This document shows positions 1 through 10,165 of a stretch of 64,000 nt of DNA, in pieces. Every line of letters starts with the position of its first letter. Position 1 is the stretch's first letter. Origin of the DNA: Paractinoplanes abujensis (GTDB lineage Bacteria > Actinomycetota > Actinomycetes > Mycobacteriales > Micromonosporaceae); the NCBI RefSeq assembly GCF_014204895.1, contig NZ_JACHMF010000001.1, positions 6,696,001 through 6,760,000 on the forward strand, written 5' to 3'. Made by a program: the position numbers and the translations under genes. The notes beneath the pieces were generated by a model. It ran no database searches. It saw only the letters and a list, made by a program, of their open reading frames with translations, and was not told the origin of the DNA.

Positions 1-106
1 TCCGATGCTGGCCCGGCTGCCCGATTACGAGTGGTTCAAGACCTTCATCCGCAGGTGGCGGCAGCCGTCGCGGCCTGCGGTGCAACCCCGTACGGCGGAG
101 GATTGA
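1..106 (+). CDS. C-terminal end of an unidentified protein (partial)
   Basis: The second forward frame is open from the left edge to a TGA at 104-106. It encodes about 34 residues, including LPDYEWFKTFIRRW and a basic, proline-containing tail. The high GC at third codon positions fits coding sequence. The fragment is too short to assign to a family, and the rest of the gene lies outside the window. About 130 bases separate it from the next start codon, so the two need not be one operon. Confidence 0.45.
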   Translation, partial: PMLARLPDYEWFKTFIRRWRQPSRPAVQPRTAED

Positions 107-235
107 CGCTCAGGCTGCATTAAGTTACTAGCAAGTATCTAATTGTGAGCCCTTGACACTTTCGCAAGACATCAACTTCGCGCTACCGTTCCCTCCCGAC
201 AACTGACAGTCATCAGATTTTTCTCGGGCGGCGAC

Positions 236-682
236 GTGGCAGTGCGTGAGTCGACTTTCTTTGGTTTCGCGAATCCGGTCGATCCCCGGCCGGAGGAGCT
301 GCAGGCGTGGGCCTACCACCCGGAAGCCGTGCCCTTAAGCAGCATGCCTCCGGACTGGGACCTGCTGATCTCCGGTGACGTCCTCGCGCCGACACTGTTC
401 GAGCTGGCCATGGACAGGCAGTGCCCGGCCCGCCGCTTCGCGCAGCACTGCATGTATATCTACGCCGCCGACGGGGTCCGGCAGAATGCCTCCGGCCAGC
501 GCAAACGGCGGCTGAAGAAGTTCGTCGAGCGGGCCGAGGAGGTCGGCGACGAGCCGATGTCGATCTGGGCGCACAACTGCCGCGTCCTGATGAGCCGCCC
601 CGAGATCTTCGACTACTCCGACTGGATCGAGGGCGGTCTGGTGCGGCATCAACGCCGGCTGGGTTTGTTCAACCGGCGCTAG
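236..682 (+). CDS. Hypothetical protein, 148 aa
   Basis: I do not recognise the family. The protein is 148 residues, soluble, mixed acidic/basic, with no signal peptide or membrane segment. It has a central Arg/Lys-rich helix (QRKRRLKKFVERAEEVG) and a short Trp/Asp-containing tail (DYSDWIEGG). The chosen start is GTG at 236, with a second in-frame GTG at 242, and neither has a strong Shine-Dalgarno. A strong bidirectional hairpin follows within 10 bases of the stop and separates the gene from the convergent hspR. The coding call rests on consistent GC-rich third positions and the tight terminator. The function is unknown. Confidence 0.6.
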   Translation: MAVRESTFFGFANPVDPRPEELQAWAYHPEAVPLSSMPPDWDLLISGDVLAPTLFELAMDRQCPARRFAQHCMYIYAADGVRQNASGQRKRRLKKFVERAEEVGDEPMSIWAHNCRVLMSRPEIFDYSDWIEGGLVRHQRRLGLFNRR

Positions 683-688
683 ACGAAA

Positions 689-715
689 ACGGCCCCGCTG
701 AGCGGGGCCGTTTTT
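689..715. terminator. Bidirectional intrinsic terminator
   Basis: An 11-bp GC-rich perfect stem (ACGGCCCCGCT / AGCGGGGCCGT) has almost no loop and is followed by TTTTT on the plus strand. An A-rich run on the other side serves the minus strand. It lies between the 148-aa gene and the convergent hspR stop at 719, so it can end both transcripts. Confidence 0.85.
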
Positions 716-718
716 CGT

Positions 719-1153
719 TCACCTGTCAGCAGCTCGTCGGGGACGCCACACGACCAGGGCGGTCGAGGGACGTTCCTGACGCACCAGGTCGCGCCCGGCG
801 TACGGGCTCTCGAGCTGGGCGATCCGGGTGTACGCCTCGGACAACTCCTGCTCGAGCTCGGCCAGCCGCTGCTGGAGGTCGCCCACCAGCTGCTCGAGGC
901 CGATGATGCGCTTGATCCCGGCCAGGTTGACGCCTTCTTCCTGGCTGAGCTTCTGCACCTCACGCAGCAGCGCGACGTCGCGCTCGCTGTACCGGCGTCC
1001 ACCGCCACCGGCCCGGCCCGGCTGCACCAGCCCGAGCCGGTCGTACTGCCGGAGGGTTTGCGGGTGCATCCCGGCCAGGCGAGCCGCGACCGAGATGATC
1101 AGGACCTTCGCGTCGGAGGTCTGCTCGACCGAGATGCTGATCTCCTCATGCAT
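719..1153 (-). CDS. hspR: Heat-shock repressor HspR (MerR family)
   Basis: HspR is a MerR-type winged-helix repressor that binds HAIR sequences and uses DnaK as co-repressor. The MerR DNA-binding domain occupies about residues 18-85 and contains the typical motif VAARLAGMHPQTLRQYDRLGL, interrupted here only by its helix-turn. A coiled coil (about 85-115, LQQRLAELEQELSEAYTRI) mediates dimerisation. The 144-residue length fits actinobacterial HspR. It is the last gene of dnaK-grpE-dnaJ-hspR, starting 22 bases after dnaJ with a clear GGAGGTGG Shine-Dalgarno. Autoregulation is expected through the two HAIR sites upstream of dnaK at 5023-5041 and 5076-5094. Confidence 0.95.
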   Translation of the reverse strand: MHEEISISVEQTSDAKVLIISVAARLAGMHPQTLRQYDRLGLVQPGRAGGGGRRYSERDVALLREVQKLSQEEGVNLAGIKRIIGLEQLVGDLQQRLAELEQELSEAYTRIAQLESPYAGRDLVRQERPSTALVVWRPRRAADR

Positions 1154-1175
1154 AATCCACCTCCTAGTCGCCGAC

Positions 1176-2378
1176 CTAACTGTTCCGGCGCACCCGAGCC
1201 TCGAGCCGCTCCCGCCCGGCGGGTGGGGTCAGCTTGGCGAACCGCTCCAGCGCGTCCCGGGCCTCCCCCGTGACTCCTCCCGGCACCTGCACGTCGACCG
1301 TGACGATCAGGTCTCCGGGTGGTCCGTCCTTGCGCGTGATTCCCTTGCCGCGCGCCCGCAGTTTGCGGCCGCTCGGCGTGCCCGGCGGCACCCGCAGGGT
1401 GACCGGGCCGTCCAACGTCGGCACTCGCAGATCAGCGCCGAGCACCGCCTCGGCGATGGTGATCGGCACGACCAGGGTCAGATCGTCGCCCGTCCGGCCG
1501 AACAATTCGTCCGGTCGCACGCCCACCTGCACGTAGAGGTCGCCCGCGGGACCGCCCCGGTCGCCCGGCTCACCCCGGCCGCTGAGCCGGATGCGCTGAC
1601 CGTCGGCGACGCCGGCCGGGAACCGGACGTTGATCGTGCGGTTCTTGGTGACCCCGCCCGTGCCCCGGCACTCCGGGCACTTCTGGTCGACGATCGTGCC
1701 CGCGCCCTGGCAGTCCCGGCACGGCTCGGAGAAGCTGAACGACCCCTGATTACGGGAGATCAGGCCACTGCCGGCGCACTGCGGACAGGTGCGCGGCGAG
1801 GTGCCGGGCTTGGCCCCGTTGCCGTGGCAGGTCTCGCACTCGCCGGCCGAGCGCAGCGTGAGCGGCAGGGTGGTGCCCCGCACGGCCTGCGCGAAGTCCA
1901 GCGTCACCTCGGTCTCGACATCCCGGCCGCGGCGGGGACCGCCACGGCGTGCGGCGCCGCCTCCAGGACCGCCGCCCGAAAATATCGAGGAGAATATGTC
2001 CGAGAAGCCCGCGCCGCCGAAGCGCCGGTCACCGGCCGCGCCACCCTGCGCGCCCGCGCCGCTGAACCCGCCGAACAGGTCGGACGGGTCGAACTGGGCC
2101 CCGCCGGCGCCGGACCGGGCGCCGCGGCGGAATGCGCCCGAGCCGAACAGCGAGCGCATCTCGTCGTACTCTTTGCGCTTCTTGTCGTCCGAGAGCACGT
2201 CGTACGCCTCGGAGGCGGCCTTGAACTTCTCCTCCGCCTCCTTGTTGCCCGGGTTGCGGTCCGGGTGCAGATCGCGGGCGAGCTTCCGGTACGCCTTCTT
2301 GATCTCGTCGGTCGGAGCGGACTTGGGCACGCCGAGAACGGCATAGAAGTCCTTTTCGAGCCAGTCCTTCGAGCTCAT
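1176..2378 (-). CDS. dnaJ: Chaperone protein DnaJ (type I Hsp40)
   Basis: This is the J-domain co-chaperone that delivers unfolded clients to DnaK and stimulates its ATPase in the cytoplasm. The 400-residue order is canonical. A J domain occupies about residues 8-75 with the HPD motif, followed by a Gly/Phe-rich linker (about 80-150). Four CxxCxGxG zinc-binding repeats lie at about 185-250 ([32 protein letters not shown]), and the C-terminal substrate-binding beta domains follow. The ATG is preceded by a strong GGGGGGAGG Shine-Dalgarno. The gene lies between grpE and hspR in the HspR-controlled operon, the usual position of the long actinobacterial DnaJ1 paralogue. Confidence 0.97.
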   Translation of the reverse strand: MSSKDWLEKDFYAVLGVPKSAPTDEIKKAYRKLARDLHPDRNPGNKEAEEKFKAASEAYDVLSDDKKRKEYDEMRSLFGSGAFRRGARSGAGGAQFDPSDLFGGFSGAGAQGGAAGDRRFGGAGFSDIFSSIFSGGGPGGGAARRGGPRRGRDVETEVTLDFAQAVRGTTLPLTLRSAGECETCHGNGAKPGTSPRTCPQCAGSGLISRNQGSFSFSEPCRDCQGAGTIVDQKCPECRGTGGVTKNRTINVRFPAGVADGQRIRLSGRGEPGDRGGPAGDLYVQVGVRPDELFGRTGDDLTLVVPITIAEAVLGADLRVPTLDGPVTLRVPPGTPSGRKLRARGKGITRKDGPPGDLIVTVDVQVPGGVTGEARDALERFAKLTPPAGRERLEARVRRNS

Positions 2379-2445
2379 CCCGCCTCCCCCCTCCTGCGGC
2401 AGGTCCCGCCTGCCGCGGCGCGGCAGGCGGGACGAACATGTGAGA

Positions 2446-3083
2446 TCACTCGGGGTCGGCCACCGCGACCAGCGCGGGTCGCAGCAGCCGCTCGCCCAGG
2501 TTGTAACCGCGCCGCATGACCTCGACGCAGGTCGGCTCGGTGACGTCCGCAGACGTCTGGTGAGCGACCGCCTCGTGGCGGTTGGGGTCGAACGGGTCGC
2601 CCTTCTCGCCGAAGGCCACCAGGCCGAGCTTGCCGGTGACCGTGGTCAGCGACTCGGCCACCGAGGCGAACGGGCCGACCAGGTCGCCGTGCTCGCGCGC
2701 CCGGTCGATGTCGTCCAGCACCGGCAGCAGCGAGGTCAGCACCGCACCGGTGGTCTGCTCGGCCGCCGCGCCCCGGTCGCGGTCGACCCGCTTGCGGTAG
2801 TTGGCGTACTCGGCGGTGACCCGTTGCAGGTCGTGGGTGCGCTCCTCGAGCTCGGTCCGCAGCGCCTCGAGTTCGGCGCCGAGGGCCGGCTTGGCCTCCT
2901 CGGGCTCAGCTTCTTCAGCGGTCACGGGTGCCTCGTCCTCGGGCTCGGCGGCGCGGTGTGCACCGACCGTGGCCTTGCCCTTGGCCGCGGGGGCCTCGGG
3001 CTCGGCCTTCGCATCGATCTTGCGACGGTCCCGGATGACGACCCGCTCGGTCGCCTGACCGTCGTTCTCGTCGTCCGTGGCGG

Positions 3084-3087
<4 letters not shown>
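2446..3087 (-). CDS. grpE: Nucleotide exchange factor GrpE
   Basis: GrpE releases ADP from DnaK so the chaperone can cycle. The 213-residue protein has an acidic, Ala/Glu-rich disordered N-terminus (about 1-70). A long dimerising coiled coil ([18 protein letters not shown]) and the conserved core with YRKRVDRDR follow. The C-terminal beta domain contains FDPNRHEAV and ends near [12 protein letters not shown]. It starts with GTG inside the dnaK stop (GTGA overlap), which indicates translational coupling. The spacing to dnaJ is 67 bases. Confidence 0.96.
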
Positions 3088-4988
<1,901 letters not shown>

Positions 4989-5022
4989 GGTGGTTCCTCA
5001 ATTCCGGGTTGCTCAGACAAGG

Positions 5023-5041
5023 TTGAGTGCAACGGACTCAA
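5023..5041 (-). promoter_or_regulatory. HAIR operator 1 (HspR binding site)
   Basis: TTGAGT (5023-5028), a 7-base spacer, then ACTCAA (5036-5041) matches the published HAIR dyad core (CTTGAGT-N7-ACTCAAG) at every core position. It lies directly downstream of the inferred dnaK -10 and would cover the transcription start. Confidence 0.9.
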
Positions 5042-5068
5042 TGATGCCACGGGCATGCTCGTCGTCAA
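5041..5068 (-). promoter_or_regulatory. Putative dnaK promoter
   Basis: On the minus strand, TTGACG (plus positions 5063-5068) is followed after 16 bases by CATCAT (plus 5041-5046), a plausible housekeeping -35/-10 pair. The two HAIR sites lie on either side of it. The call is inferred from spacing and context. Confidence 0.5.
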
Positions 5069-5075
5069 GTCGAAG

Positions 5076-5094
5076 TTGAGTCTCCCTGACGCAA
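5076..5094. promoter_or_regulatory. HAIR operator 2, one mismatch
   Basis: TTGAGT (5076-5081), exactly 7 bases, then ACGCAA (5089-5094) differs from the HAIR core at one position. It sits just upstream of the dnaK -35. It also lies about 105 bases upstream of the divergent GTPase start at 5199, so HspR could influence both directions. Confidence 0.65.
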
Positions 5095-5198
5095 CTGCCA
5101 GGCATCTCACAGCGCACCAGCAGTTCGGTAGATACCTGTCCGGTCACGGCATACCGGCCGCTGTTGTCCCGCATGCATAGATCGGGCACTCTTTACCC

Positions 5199-7157
5199 GT
5201 GACGACGCACGGTGACGCGGTCGGTCCGTCGGCCCTGTCCGCCGCACCCGCTGCCACGCAAGACCCCGCCACGGCCGCCGAGGCCACCTCCGCGCCGGAA
5301 AAAGCGCAGGTCAGCGTCGTGTCCGCCGATTCGGCGAGCCCCTCTGAGGGTACTGAAGCCACTGTGCCCCGTCAGCCACATGAGAAACCCGAGGAGCAGC
5401 GGCCCACTGACCTCGGCGAGGCCGACGCGCGCATCGCCGAGGCGCCGCCCGCGATCACCCGGCTCGCCGACGCCCTCAGCGCCCTGCGCGCGGCGATCGC
5501 CGGCACGGCGTATCCGCTGGTCATGCCCTCGGCCGAGGAGGCCCAGCGGATCGGCACGGCACTGACCACCCAGCTCGACGACTACCTGCTGCCCCGCCTG
5601 GCCCGGCTCGACGCGCCGCTGCTGGTCGTGATCGGCGGTTCCACCGGCGCCGGCAAGTCGACGCTGGTCAACAGCCTGGTGCGGGCTCCCGTCAGCAGTG
5701 CCGGCGTGCTGCGCCCCACGACCCGCTCGCCGGTGCTGGTCAGCAACCCGGCCGATCTGCCCTGGTTCCAGCAGGGCCGGCTGCTGCCCGGGCTGGTGCG
5801 CACCCGCGAACCCAGCAACGACGCCAACGCGCTGCAGCTCGTCTCGGCCCCGGCGCTCGGCGCCGGGCTGGCGTTCCTCGACGCGCCCGACATCGACTCG
5901 GTGGTCGACCGCAACCGCAAGCTGGCCGCGCAGCTGCTCGCGGCGGCCGACCTGTGGCTGTTCGTCACGACCGCCGCCCGCTACGCCGACGCCGTGCCGT
6001 GGGAGCTGCTGACCACCGCCCGTCTGCGCGGCACGGTGATCGCCCTGGTGCTCGACCGGGTGCCGGCCGAGGCCGCCCCCGAGATCGCCACCCATCTGCA
6101 AGACATGCTCAACGTCCGCGAGCTGGGCGCCGCGCCGCTGTTCGTGCTGCCCGAGACCCGGCTCGACGGTCAGGGCCTGATCGGCGAGGACGTGATCCGC
6201 CCGCTGCACGACTGGTTCGGCCGGCTCGCGGCCGACGCCACCGCCCGCTCGGCAGTGGTGCGCCAGACACTGGACGGCGCGCTCATCTCGCTCGGCCCGG
6301 CCGTCGCGGGCCTGGCCGACGCGGCCGACGAGCAGGCCCGGGCGGCCAAGGCGCTCGGCGACCGGGTCACGGCGGCCTATCGCACCGGCCGGCAAACCCT
6401 GGGCAACGGCCTGCAGGACGGCCGGCTGCTGCGCGGCGAGGTGCTGGCCCGGTGGCAGGAGTTCGTCGGCACCGGCGAGTTCCTCAAGACCCTGGAGAGC
6501 AAGGTCGGCCAGCTCCGCGACCGATTCGTGGCCGCGCTCACCGGGCGTCCAGCCCCCGGGCGCAACCTGCAGATGGCGCTGGAGTCCCAGCTGGTCACGC
6601 TGCTGCGGGGCATCGCGGCGGACGCGGCCGAGCAGGCCTACTCGGGGTGGCAGGCCCACCCGGCCGGCGCCGCCCTGCTCGACCCGGGGCTGCAGCGGCC
6701 CGCGGCCGACCTGCCCGAACGGGCCGACCGGCTGGTGCGCGACTGGCAGCAGTGGGTGCTCGGCCTGGTGCGGGCCGAAGGCGCCGAGAAGCGGGTCGTC
6801 GCGCGCGGGGCGGCATACGCGGTCAACGGGGCCGGGCTGGCCGTGATGATCGCCGTGTTCACCTCGACCGCCTTCATCCCGACCGGGCTCGAGGTCGCAG
6901 CGGGCGCGGGCAGCGCGGTCGCGGCGCAGAAGGTGCTCGAGGCGATCTTCGGCGACCAGGCCATCCGTACGCTCGCCACCCAGGCCCGCGAGGACCTGCT
7001 GCTGCGCGCGGGCAAACTCTTCGACGAGGAGGCCGCGCGGTTCACCGACCGGCTGGCCGCGGTCGGCCTCGACGCGGAACCAGGGGCCCGGCTGCGCCAG
7101 GCCGCGGCCGACGTGGAGACTGCCCGGGGAGAACTGGCGTTGACGGGGAGCGCATGA
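5199..7157 (+). CDS. Dynamin-like membrane GTPase, 652 aa
   Basis: This is a large GTPase of the bacterial dynamin-like/YfjP type, probably membrane associated. Its substrate is unknown. The N-terminal ~85 residues are Ala/Pro/Glu-rich and disordered. The GTPase domain follows, with P-loop GSTGAGKST at about residues 147-155, switch PTTRSP and a DAPDIDSV segment. A helical region leads to a hydrophobic Gly/Ala-rich stretch at about 545-590 (AGLAVMIAVFTSTAFIP), a likely membrane hairpin. The start is GTG at 5199, and the gene is divergent from dnaK. A second related GTPase follows, as in many actinobacterial pairs. A role in membrane remodelling or stress protection is inference from dynamin families. 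Confidence 0.8.
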   Translation: MTTHGDAVGPSALSAAPAATQDPATAAEATSAPEKAQVSVVSADSASPSEGTEATVPRQPHEKPEEQRPTDLGEADARIAEAPPAITRLADALSALRAAIAGTAYPLVMPSAEEAQRIGTALTTQLDDYLLPRLARLDAPLLVVIGGSTGAGKSTLVNSLVRAPVSSAGVLRPTTRSPVLVSNPADLPWFQQGRLLPGLVRTREPSNDANALQLVSAPALGAGLAFLDAPDIDSVVDRNRKLAAQLLAAADLWLFVTTAARYADAVPWELLTTARLRGTVIALVLDRVPAEAAPEIATHLQDMLNVRELGAAPLFVLPETRLDGQGLIGEDVIRPLHDWFGRLAADATARSAVVRQTLDGALISLGPAVAGLADAADEQARAAKALGDRVTAAYRTGRQTLGNGLQDGRLLRGEVLARWQEFVGTGEFLKTLESKVGQLRDRFVAALTGRPAPGRNLQMALESQLVTLLRGIAADAAEQAYSGWQAHPAGAALLDPGLQRPAADLPERADRLVRDWQQWVLGLVRAEGAEKRVVARGAAYAVNGAGLAVMIAVFTSTAFIPTGLEVAAGAGSAVAAQKVLEAIFGDQAIRTLATQAREDLLLRAGKLFDEEAARFTDRLAAVGLDAEPGARLRQAAADVETARGELALTGSA

Positions 7158-7236
7158 GCGAGCTTGCGAGCGAATCATCAAGCTCAGTGCCCGGCTCACG
7201 CCTCTGCCGCAGCGAAGCGAAGGCGGGGGCATGAGC
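7152..7236 (+). repeat. 77-bp insertion-like module with 8-bp direct repeats and coupled mini-ORF
   Basis: GCATGAGC occurs at 7152-7159 and again at 7229-7236, exactly 77 bases apart. The first copy holds the stop of the upstream GTPase overlapped by an ATG (7154). The second holds the downstream ATG (7231) overlapped by a TGA (7232-7234). Between them runs an in-frame 26-codon ORF starting MSELASES. The interior has an inverted repeat GAGCTTG/CAAGCTC (7160-7166/7179-7185) and a weaker CGCCT/AGGCG hairpin (7199-7225). Removing 77 bases would restore a plain ATGA overlap. From memory, similar AGCGAGCGAATCATC-type elements recur in Micromonosporaceae genomes, but this cannot be checked here. 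Confidence 0.6.
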
Positions 7237-8913
7237 CTGGTGGAAAAAGTGCGGGACGATCGGATCGACTCCGAGCGGTTGGTGCAGCGGCTCGAAGCCC
7301 TGAGCCGATTCCTGCGCCTGGTCGACCCGCACCTCCCGGACAGCGACCTGGTGGCCGCACACACGCTGGTCGAGCGGGCCGGCAACCGGCTGGCGCTGTC
7401 GCGCGACCACACCGTCGTCGCGCTCGCCGGCAGCACCGGCAGCGGCAAGTCGAGCCTGTTCAACGCGTTGGCCCGGCTCAAACTGTCGCCGGTCGGCGTG
7501 CGCCGGCCGACCACCGGCGTCGCGCACGCGTGCGTCTGGGGCCCGCTCGAGCCGGCCAACCAGCTGCTCGACTGGGTGGGTGTGCTGCCGCGGCACCGGT
7601 TCATCCGCGAAAGCGCCCTCGACGGTGAGGACGAGGCCGCCCTGCGCGGGCTCGTGCTGCTCGATCTGCCCGACTTCGACTCGGTCGAGCGCGGCCACCG
7701 CCTCGAGGTCGACCGCCTGCTGGGCCTGGTCGACCTGATCGTCTGGGTGGTCGACCCGCAGAAGTACGGCGACCGCATCCTGCACCAGGCCTACCTTTCC
7801 CAGTTCCGGTCGCACGCCGCGGTCACCGTCGTCGTGCTCAACCAGGCCGACCGGCTGTCCGCACCGGACACCGAGCTGGTGCTGACCGACCTCAAGCGCC
7901 TGCTCACCGACGACGGTCTGGGCGAGGCCCCGGTGCTGGCCACCTCGGCCAAGCAGCCGGGCATGCTGGGCGAATTGCGCGGCTCGCTCGAGACCACGGT
8001 GGCCGAACGGCAGGCCGCGCTGCGCCGGGTCGCGGGCGACCTCGAGACGGTGAGCGAGCCGCTGACCGCCATGATCGGCCCGCCCGCGGCCGAGGACGAG
8101 GTCGACCGGGCCACCGTCCGCCAGCTGACCGACGCGCTCGCCGTCTCGGCCGGGGTGGGCGCGGTGGCCGACGCCACCGCGGCCGCCTACCGGCATCGGG
8201 CGGCCGCCGCCACCGGCTGGCCCCTGACCCGGGGCCTGCGCCGGCTGCGCCCCGACCCGCTGCGCCGGCTGCACCTGGCCGACCGGCCCGCCGAGACGCC
8301 GGCCGACGCGGAGCCGCGTGTCACCTCCACCGAGCTCGTGCCGCGCACCTCGCTGCCCGAGGCCGACGCGGCCCAGCGGTCCGCGGTCAGCCTGGCCGTC
8401 CGCGCGGTCTCCGACCGGGCCGCGGCGCCACTGCCCGAGGTCTGGAAGCCCGCGCTGACCAACGCGGCCCGCTCGCGGGCGGCCGACCTGTCCGACGCGC
8501 TCGACCGGGCGATCGGCACGACCGACCTGGGCGTGGCCAAGGCGCCGCTGTGGTGGCGGGTCGTGGGGGCGCTGCACTGGCTCTTCCTGGCCGCCGCCGT
8601 GTTCGGGCTGGGCTGGCTGATCTTCGGCTACGTGCTGCGGGCGCTCGGACTGCCCGAGTTGGACGATCCGAAGGTCGGCGTGGTGCCGCTCCCTACCGTG
8701 CTGCTGCTCGGCGGACTGCTGCTCGGGTTGCTGCTCTGGCTGCTGCTGCGGCCGGTCGTGGAGTGGGGCGCCCGGCGGGCCCGGCGCCGGGCCGAGCAGC
8801 GATTGCGGAACTCGGTCACCGAGGTCGGCCGGGAGTATGTGGTGGCTCCGGTGCGCGAGGTGCTGAACTCCTACGCACAGGCGCGTGAAGCTCTGACCGC
8901 GGTGCGTTCGTAG
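7231..8913 (+). CDS. YfjP-family GTPase with C-terminal membrane spans, 560 aa
   Basis: This is the second GTPase of the pair. The G domain has P-loop GSTGSGKSS at about residues 67-75, switch RRPTTG, a DLPDFDSVE G3-like segment near 150, and NQADRLS (G4-like) near 205. A long Ala/Arg-rich helical region follows. Two hydrophobic segments (about 445-470, LHWLFLAAAVFGLGWLIFGY, and about 485-512) anchor it in the membrane, and a basic amphipathic tail completes it. Overlap through the small coupled ORF at 7154-7234 ties its translation to the upstream GTPase. The two proteins probably form a hetero-oligomer, as paired bacterial dynamin-like proteins do (inference). Confidence 0.8.
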   Translation: MSLVEKVRDDRIDSERLVQRLEALSRFLRLVDPHLPDSDLVAAHTLVERAGNRLALSRDHTVVALAGSTGSGKSSLFNALARLKLSPVGVRRPTTGVAHACVWGPLEPANQLLDWVGVLPRHRFIRESALDGEDEAALRGLVLLDLPDFDSVERGHRLEVDRLLGLVDLIVWVVDPQKYGDRILHQAYLSQFRSHAAVTVVVLNQADRLSAPDTELVLTDLKRLLTDDGLGEAPVLATSAKQPGMLGELRGSLETTVAERQAALRRVAGDLETVSEPLTAMIGPPAAEDEVDRATVRQLTDALAVSAGVGAVADATAAAYRHRAAAATGWPLTRGLRRLRPDPLRRLHLADRPAETPADAEPRVTSTELVPRTSLPEADAAQRSAVSLAVRAVSDRAAAPLPEVWKPALTNAARSRAADLSDALDRAIGTTDLGVAKAPLWWRVVGALHWLFLAAAVFGLGWLIFGYVLRALGLPELDDPKVGVVPLPTVLLLGGLLLGLLLWLLLRPVVEWGARRARRRAEQRLRNSVTEVGREYVVAPVREVLNSYAQAREALTAVRS

Positions 8914-8950
8914 TAGTCCCGGCACGCACCGTGGCGGGTAGGCTCGCGAC

Positions 8951-10162
8951 ATGCCCGCACCCCAGACTCCGTACGAGGCGGTCCTGCACGCGGCCCGCGA
9001 CGTGGCGAAGCTCGACTGCGCGCTCGACGCCGAGCTGCTGGGGACGGCCCTGCTCGGCAGCGTCTACTCGGTGGCGGGCGACGACCGCGCGGCCGCCGTG
9101 CGCGGGTTCGTCGGCGAGTTCCTCTCCGCGACCGCCCGGCGGCGCACAGCCTCGGCCACCACGATCCGCGAGGTCTTCGCCGCCCTGGTGCCCGGGGCCG
9201 AGGGCGCGGGCCAGGTGCGGCGCGGGGCCCAGGCGCCGTCCTGGACCACCCAGCTCGGCCGGGTCCGGCCCACCGGCTGCTATGCGTACGGGGACGTCTT
9301 CGGCGATCAGACGTCCTATTTGGTGACCTTCGCCTACGACGACGAGCAGGACGGTGGCCCCGAGCACGCGGTCGTCGCGCTGGTCGACCACAACATCGGC
9401 ATCACGAAGGACCTGTTCGTCGGGTCGTCGGCCGCGCGCATCCTCGAGCAGGTGCGCGAGATGTGCTCCGGCGACGAGCTGACCTGGTTCCGCGAGGAGG
9501 ATCCGGGCCGGCTGCGCGGCGAGGTCGACCGCCACCTCGAGATCACCGACGCCCTGAGCGACCTGCCGGCCGAGGGTTCGCTGGCCACCGACCGCGCACT
9601 GGCCGGCGCACGGCTGGCCCTGCTGCCCGCGGCGACCACCCCGCCGCTGGCCGAGCCGCCCACCGTCAACAGCACGGAACTCGTCCGCGACTTCCTGTCC
9701 TCCCCCGAGGCCGCGCGCTTCGGCCTCGACCGGGTGCACGCCGACGACGAGCTGGCCTCGCTGCACTTCTGCCTGAGCCTGATCCTCGACCACGCGGCGA
9801 GCCTGCCCGACCCCGATCCGCTGCGCTGGAGCCCCGCCGTGGCCGGGTTGTTCCTGCTCGACTGGGTGCACCGGCGCGCGGTCCTCGACATGGACGACGC
9901 CGCGATGCTGCCCCGGGTGACGCGTGCCTGGTCGGCCTACGCGGTCCGGCGGCGTGACCTGCCCACCGCCGCGGCCGAGCAGGTCGACCACGTGGTTGAG
10001 GAGATGATCCCCGAGTTCGCCCGGCTGTACGCGACGGGCGAGAAGCGCAGCGCGGCCACGGCGGCAGTGGCTCAACTGATCTCCGAGGGCGTCGACCCCA
10101 ACGACGCGGACGCGATCGACGCCTGGATCGAGGCCAACCGCCACCGCCTCGACGACGCCTGA
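8951..10162 (+). CDS. Conserved hypothetical protein, 403 aa
   Basis: I do not recognise a named domain. The protein is soluble, Ala/Asp/Glu-rich, and has no signal peptide or membrane helix. An N-terminal helical part (about 1-75) is followed by a probable beta core containing YAYGDVFGDQTSYLV, HAVVALVDHNIG and KDLFVG (about 115-165). A second, mostly helical half carries acidic patches and ends with DPNDADAIDAWIEANRH. The ATG at 8951 is 37 bases after the GTPase stop, so it is probably the third gene of the GTPase operon and may work with it. The next gene is convergent, with only 3 bases between stops. Confidence 0.65.
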   Translation: MPAPQTPYEAVLHAARDVAKLDCALDAELLGTALLGSVYSVAGDDRAAAVRGFVGEFLSATARRRTASATTIREVFAALVPGAEGAGQVRRGAQAPSWTTQLGRVRPTGCYAYGDVFGDQTSYLVTFAYDDEQDGGPEHAVVALVDHNIGITKDLFVGSSAARILEQVREMCSGDELTWFREEDPGRLRGEVDRHLEITDALSDLPAEGSLATDRALAGARLALLPAATTPPLAEPPTVNSTELVRDFLSSPEAARFGLDRVHADDELASLHFCLSLILDHAASLPDPDPLRWSPAVAGLFLLDWVHRRAVLDMDDAAMLPRVTRAWSAYAVRRRDLPTAAAEQVDHVVEEMIPEFARLYATGEKRSAATAAVAQLISEGVDPNDADAIDAWIEANRHRLDDA

Positions 10163-10165
10163 CGT

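Noticed and set aside
5193..8952. Long minus-strand open frames opposite the two GTPase genes
   Set aside because: They are Arg/Gln/Gly-rich, domain-free translations, and the plus-strand frames carry intact GTPase motifs.
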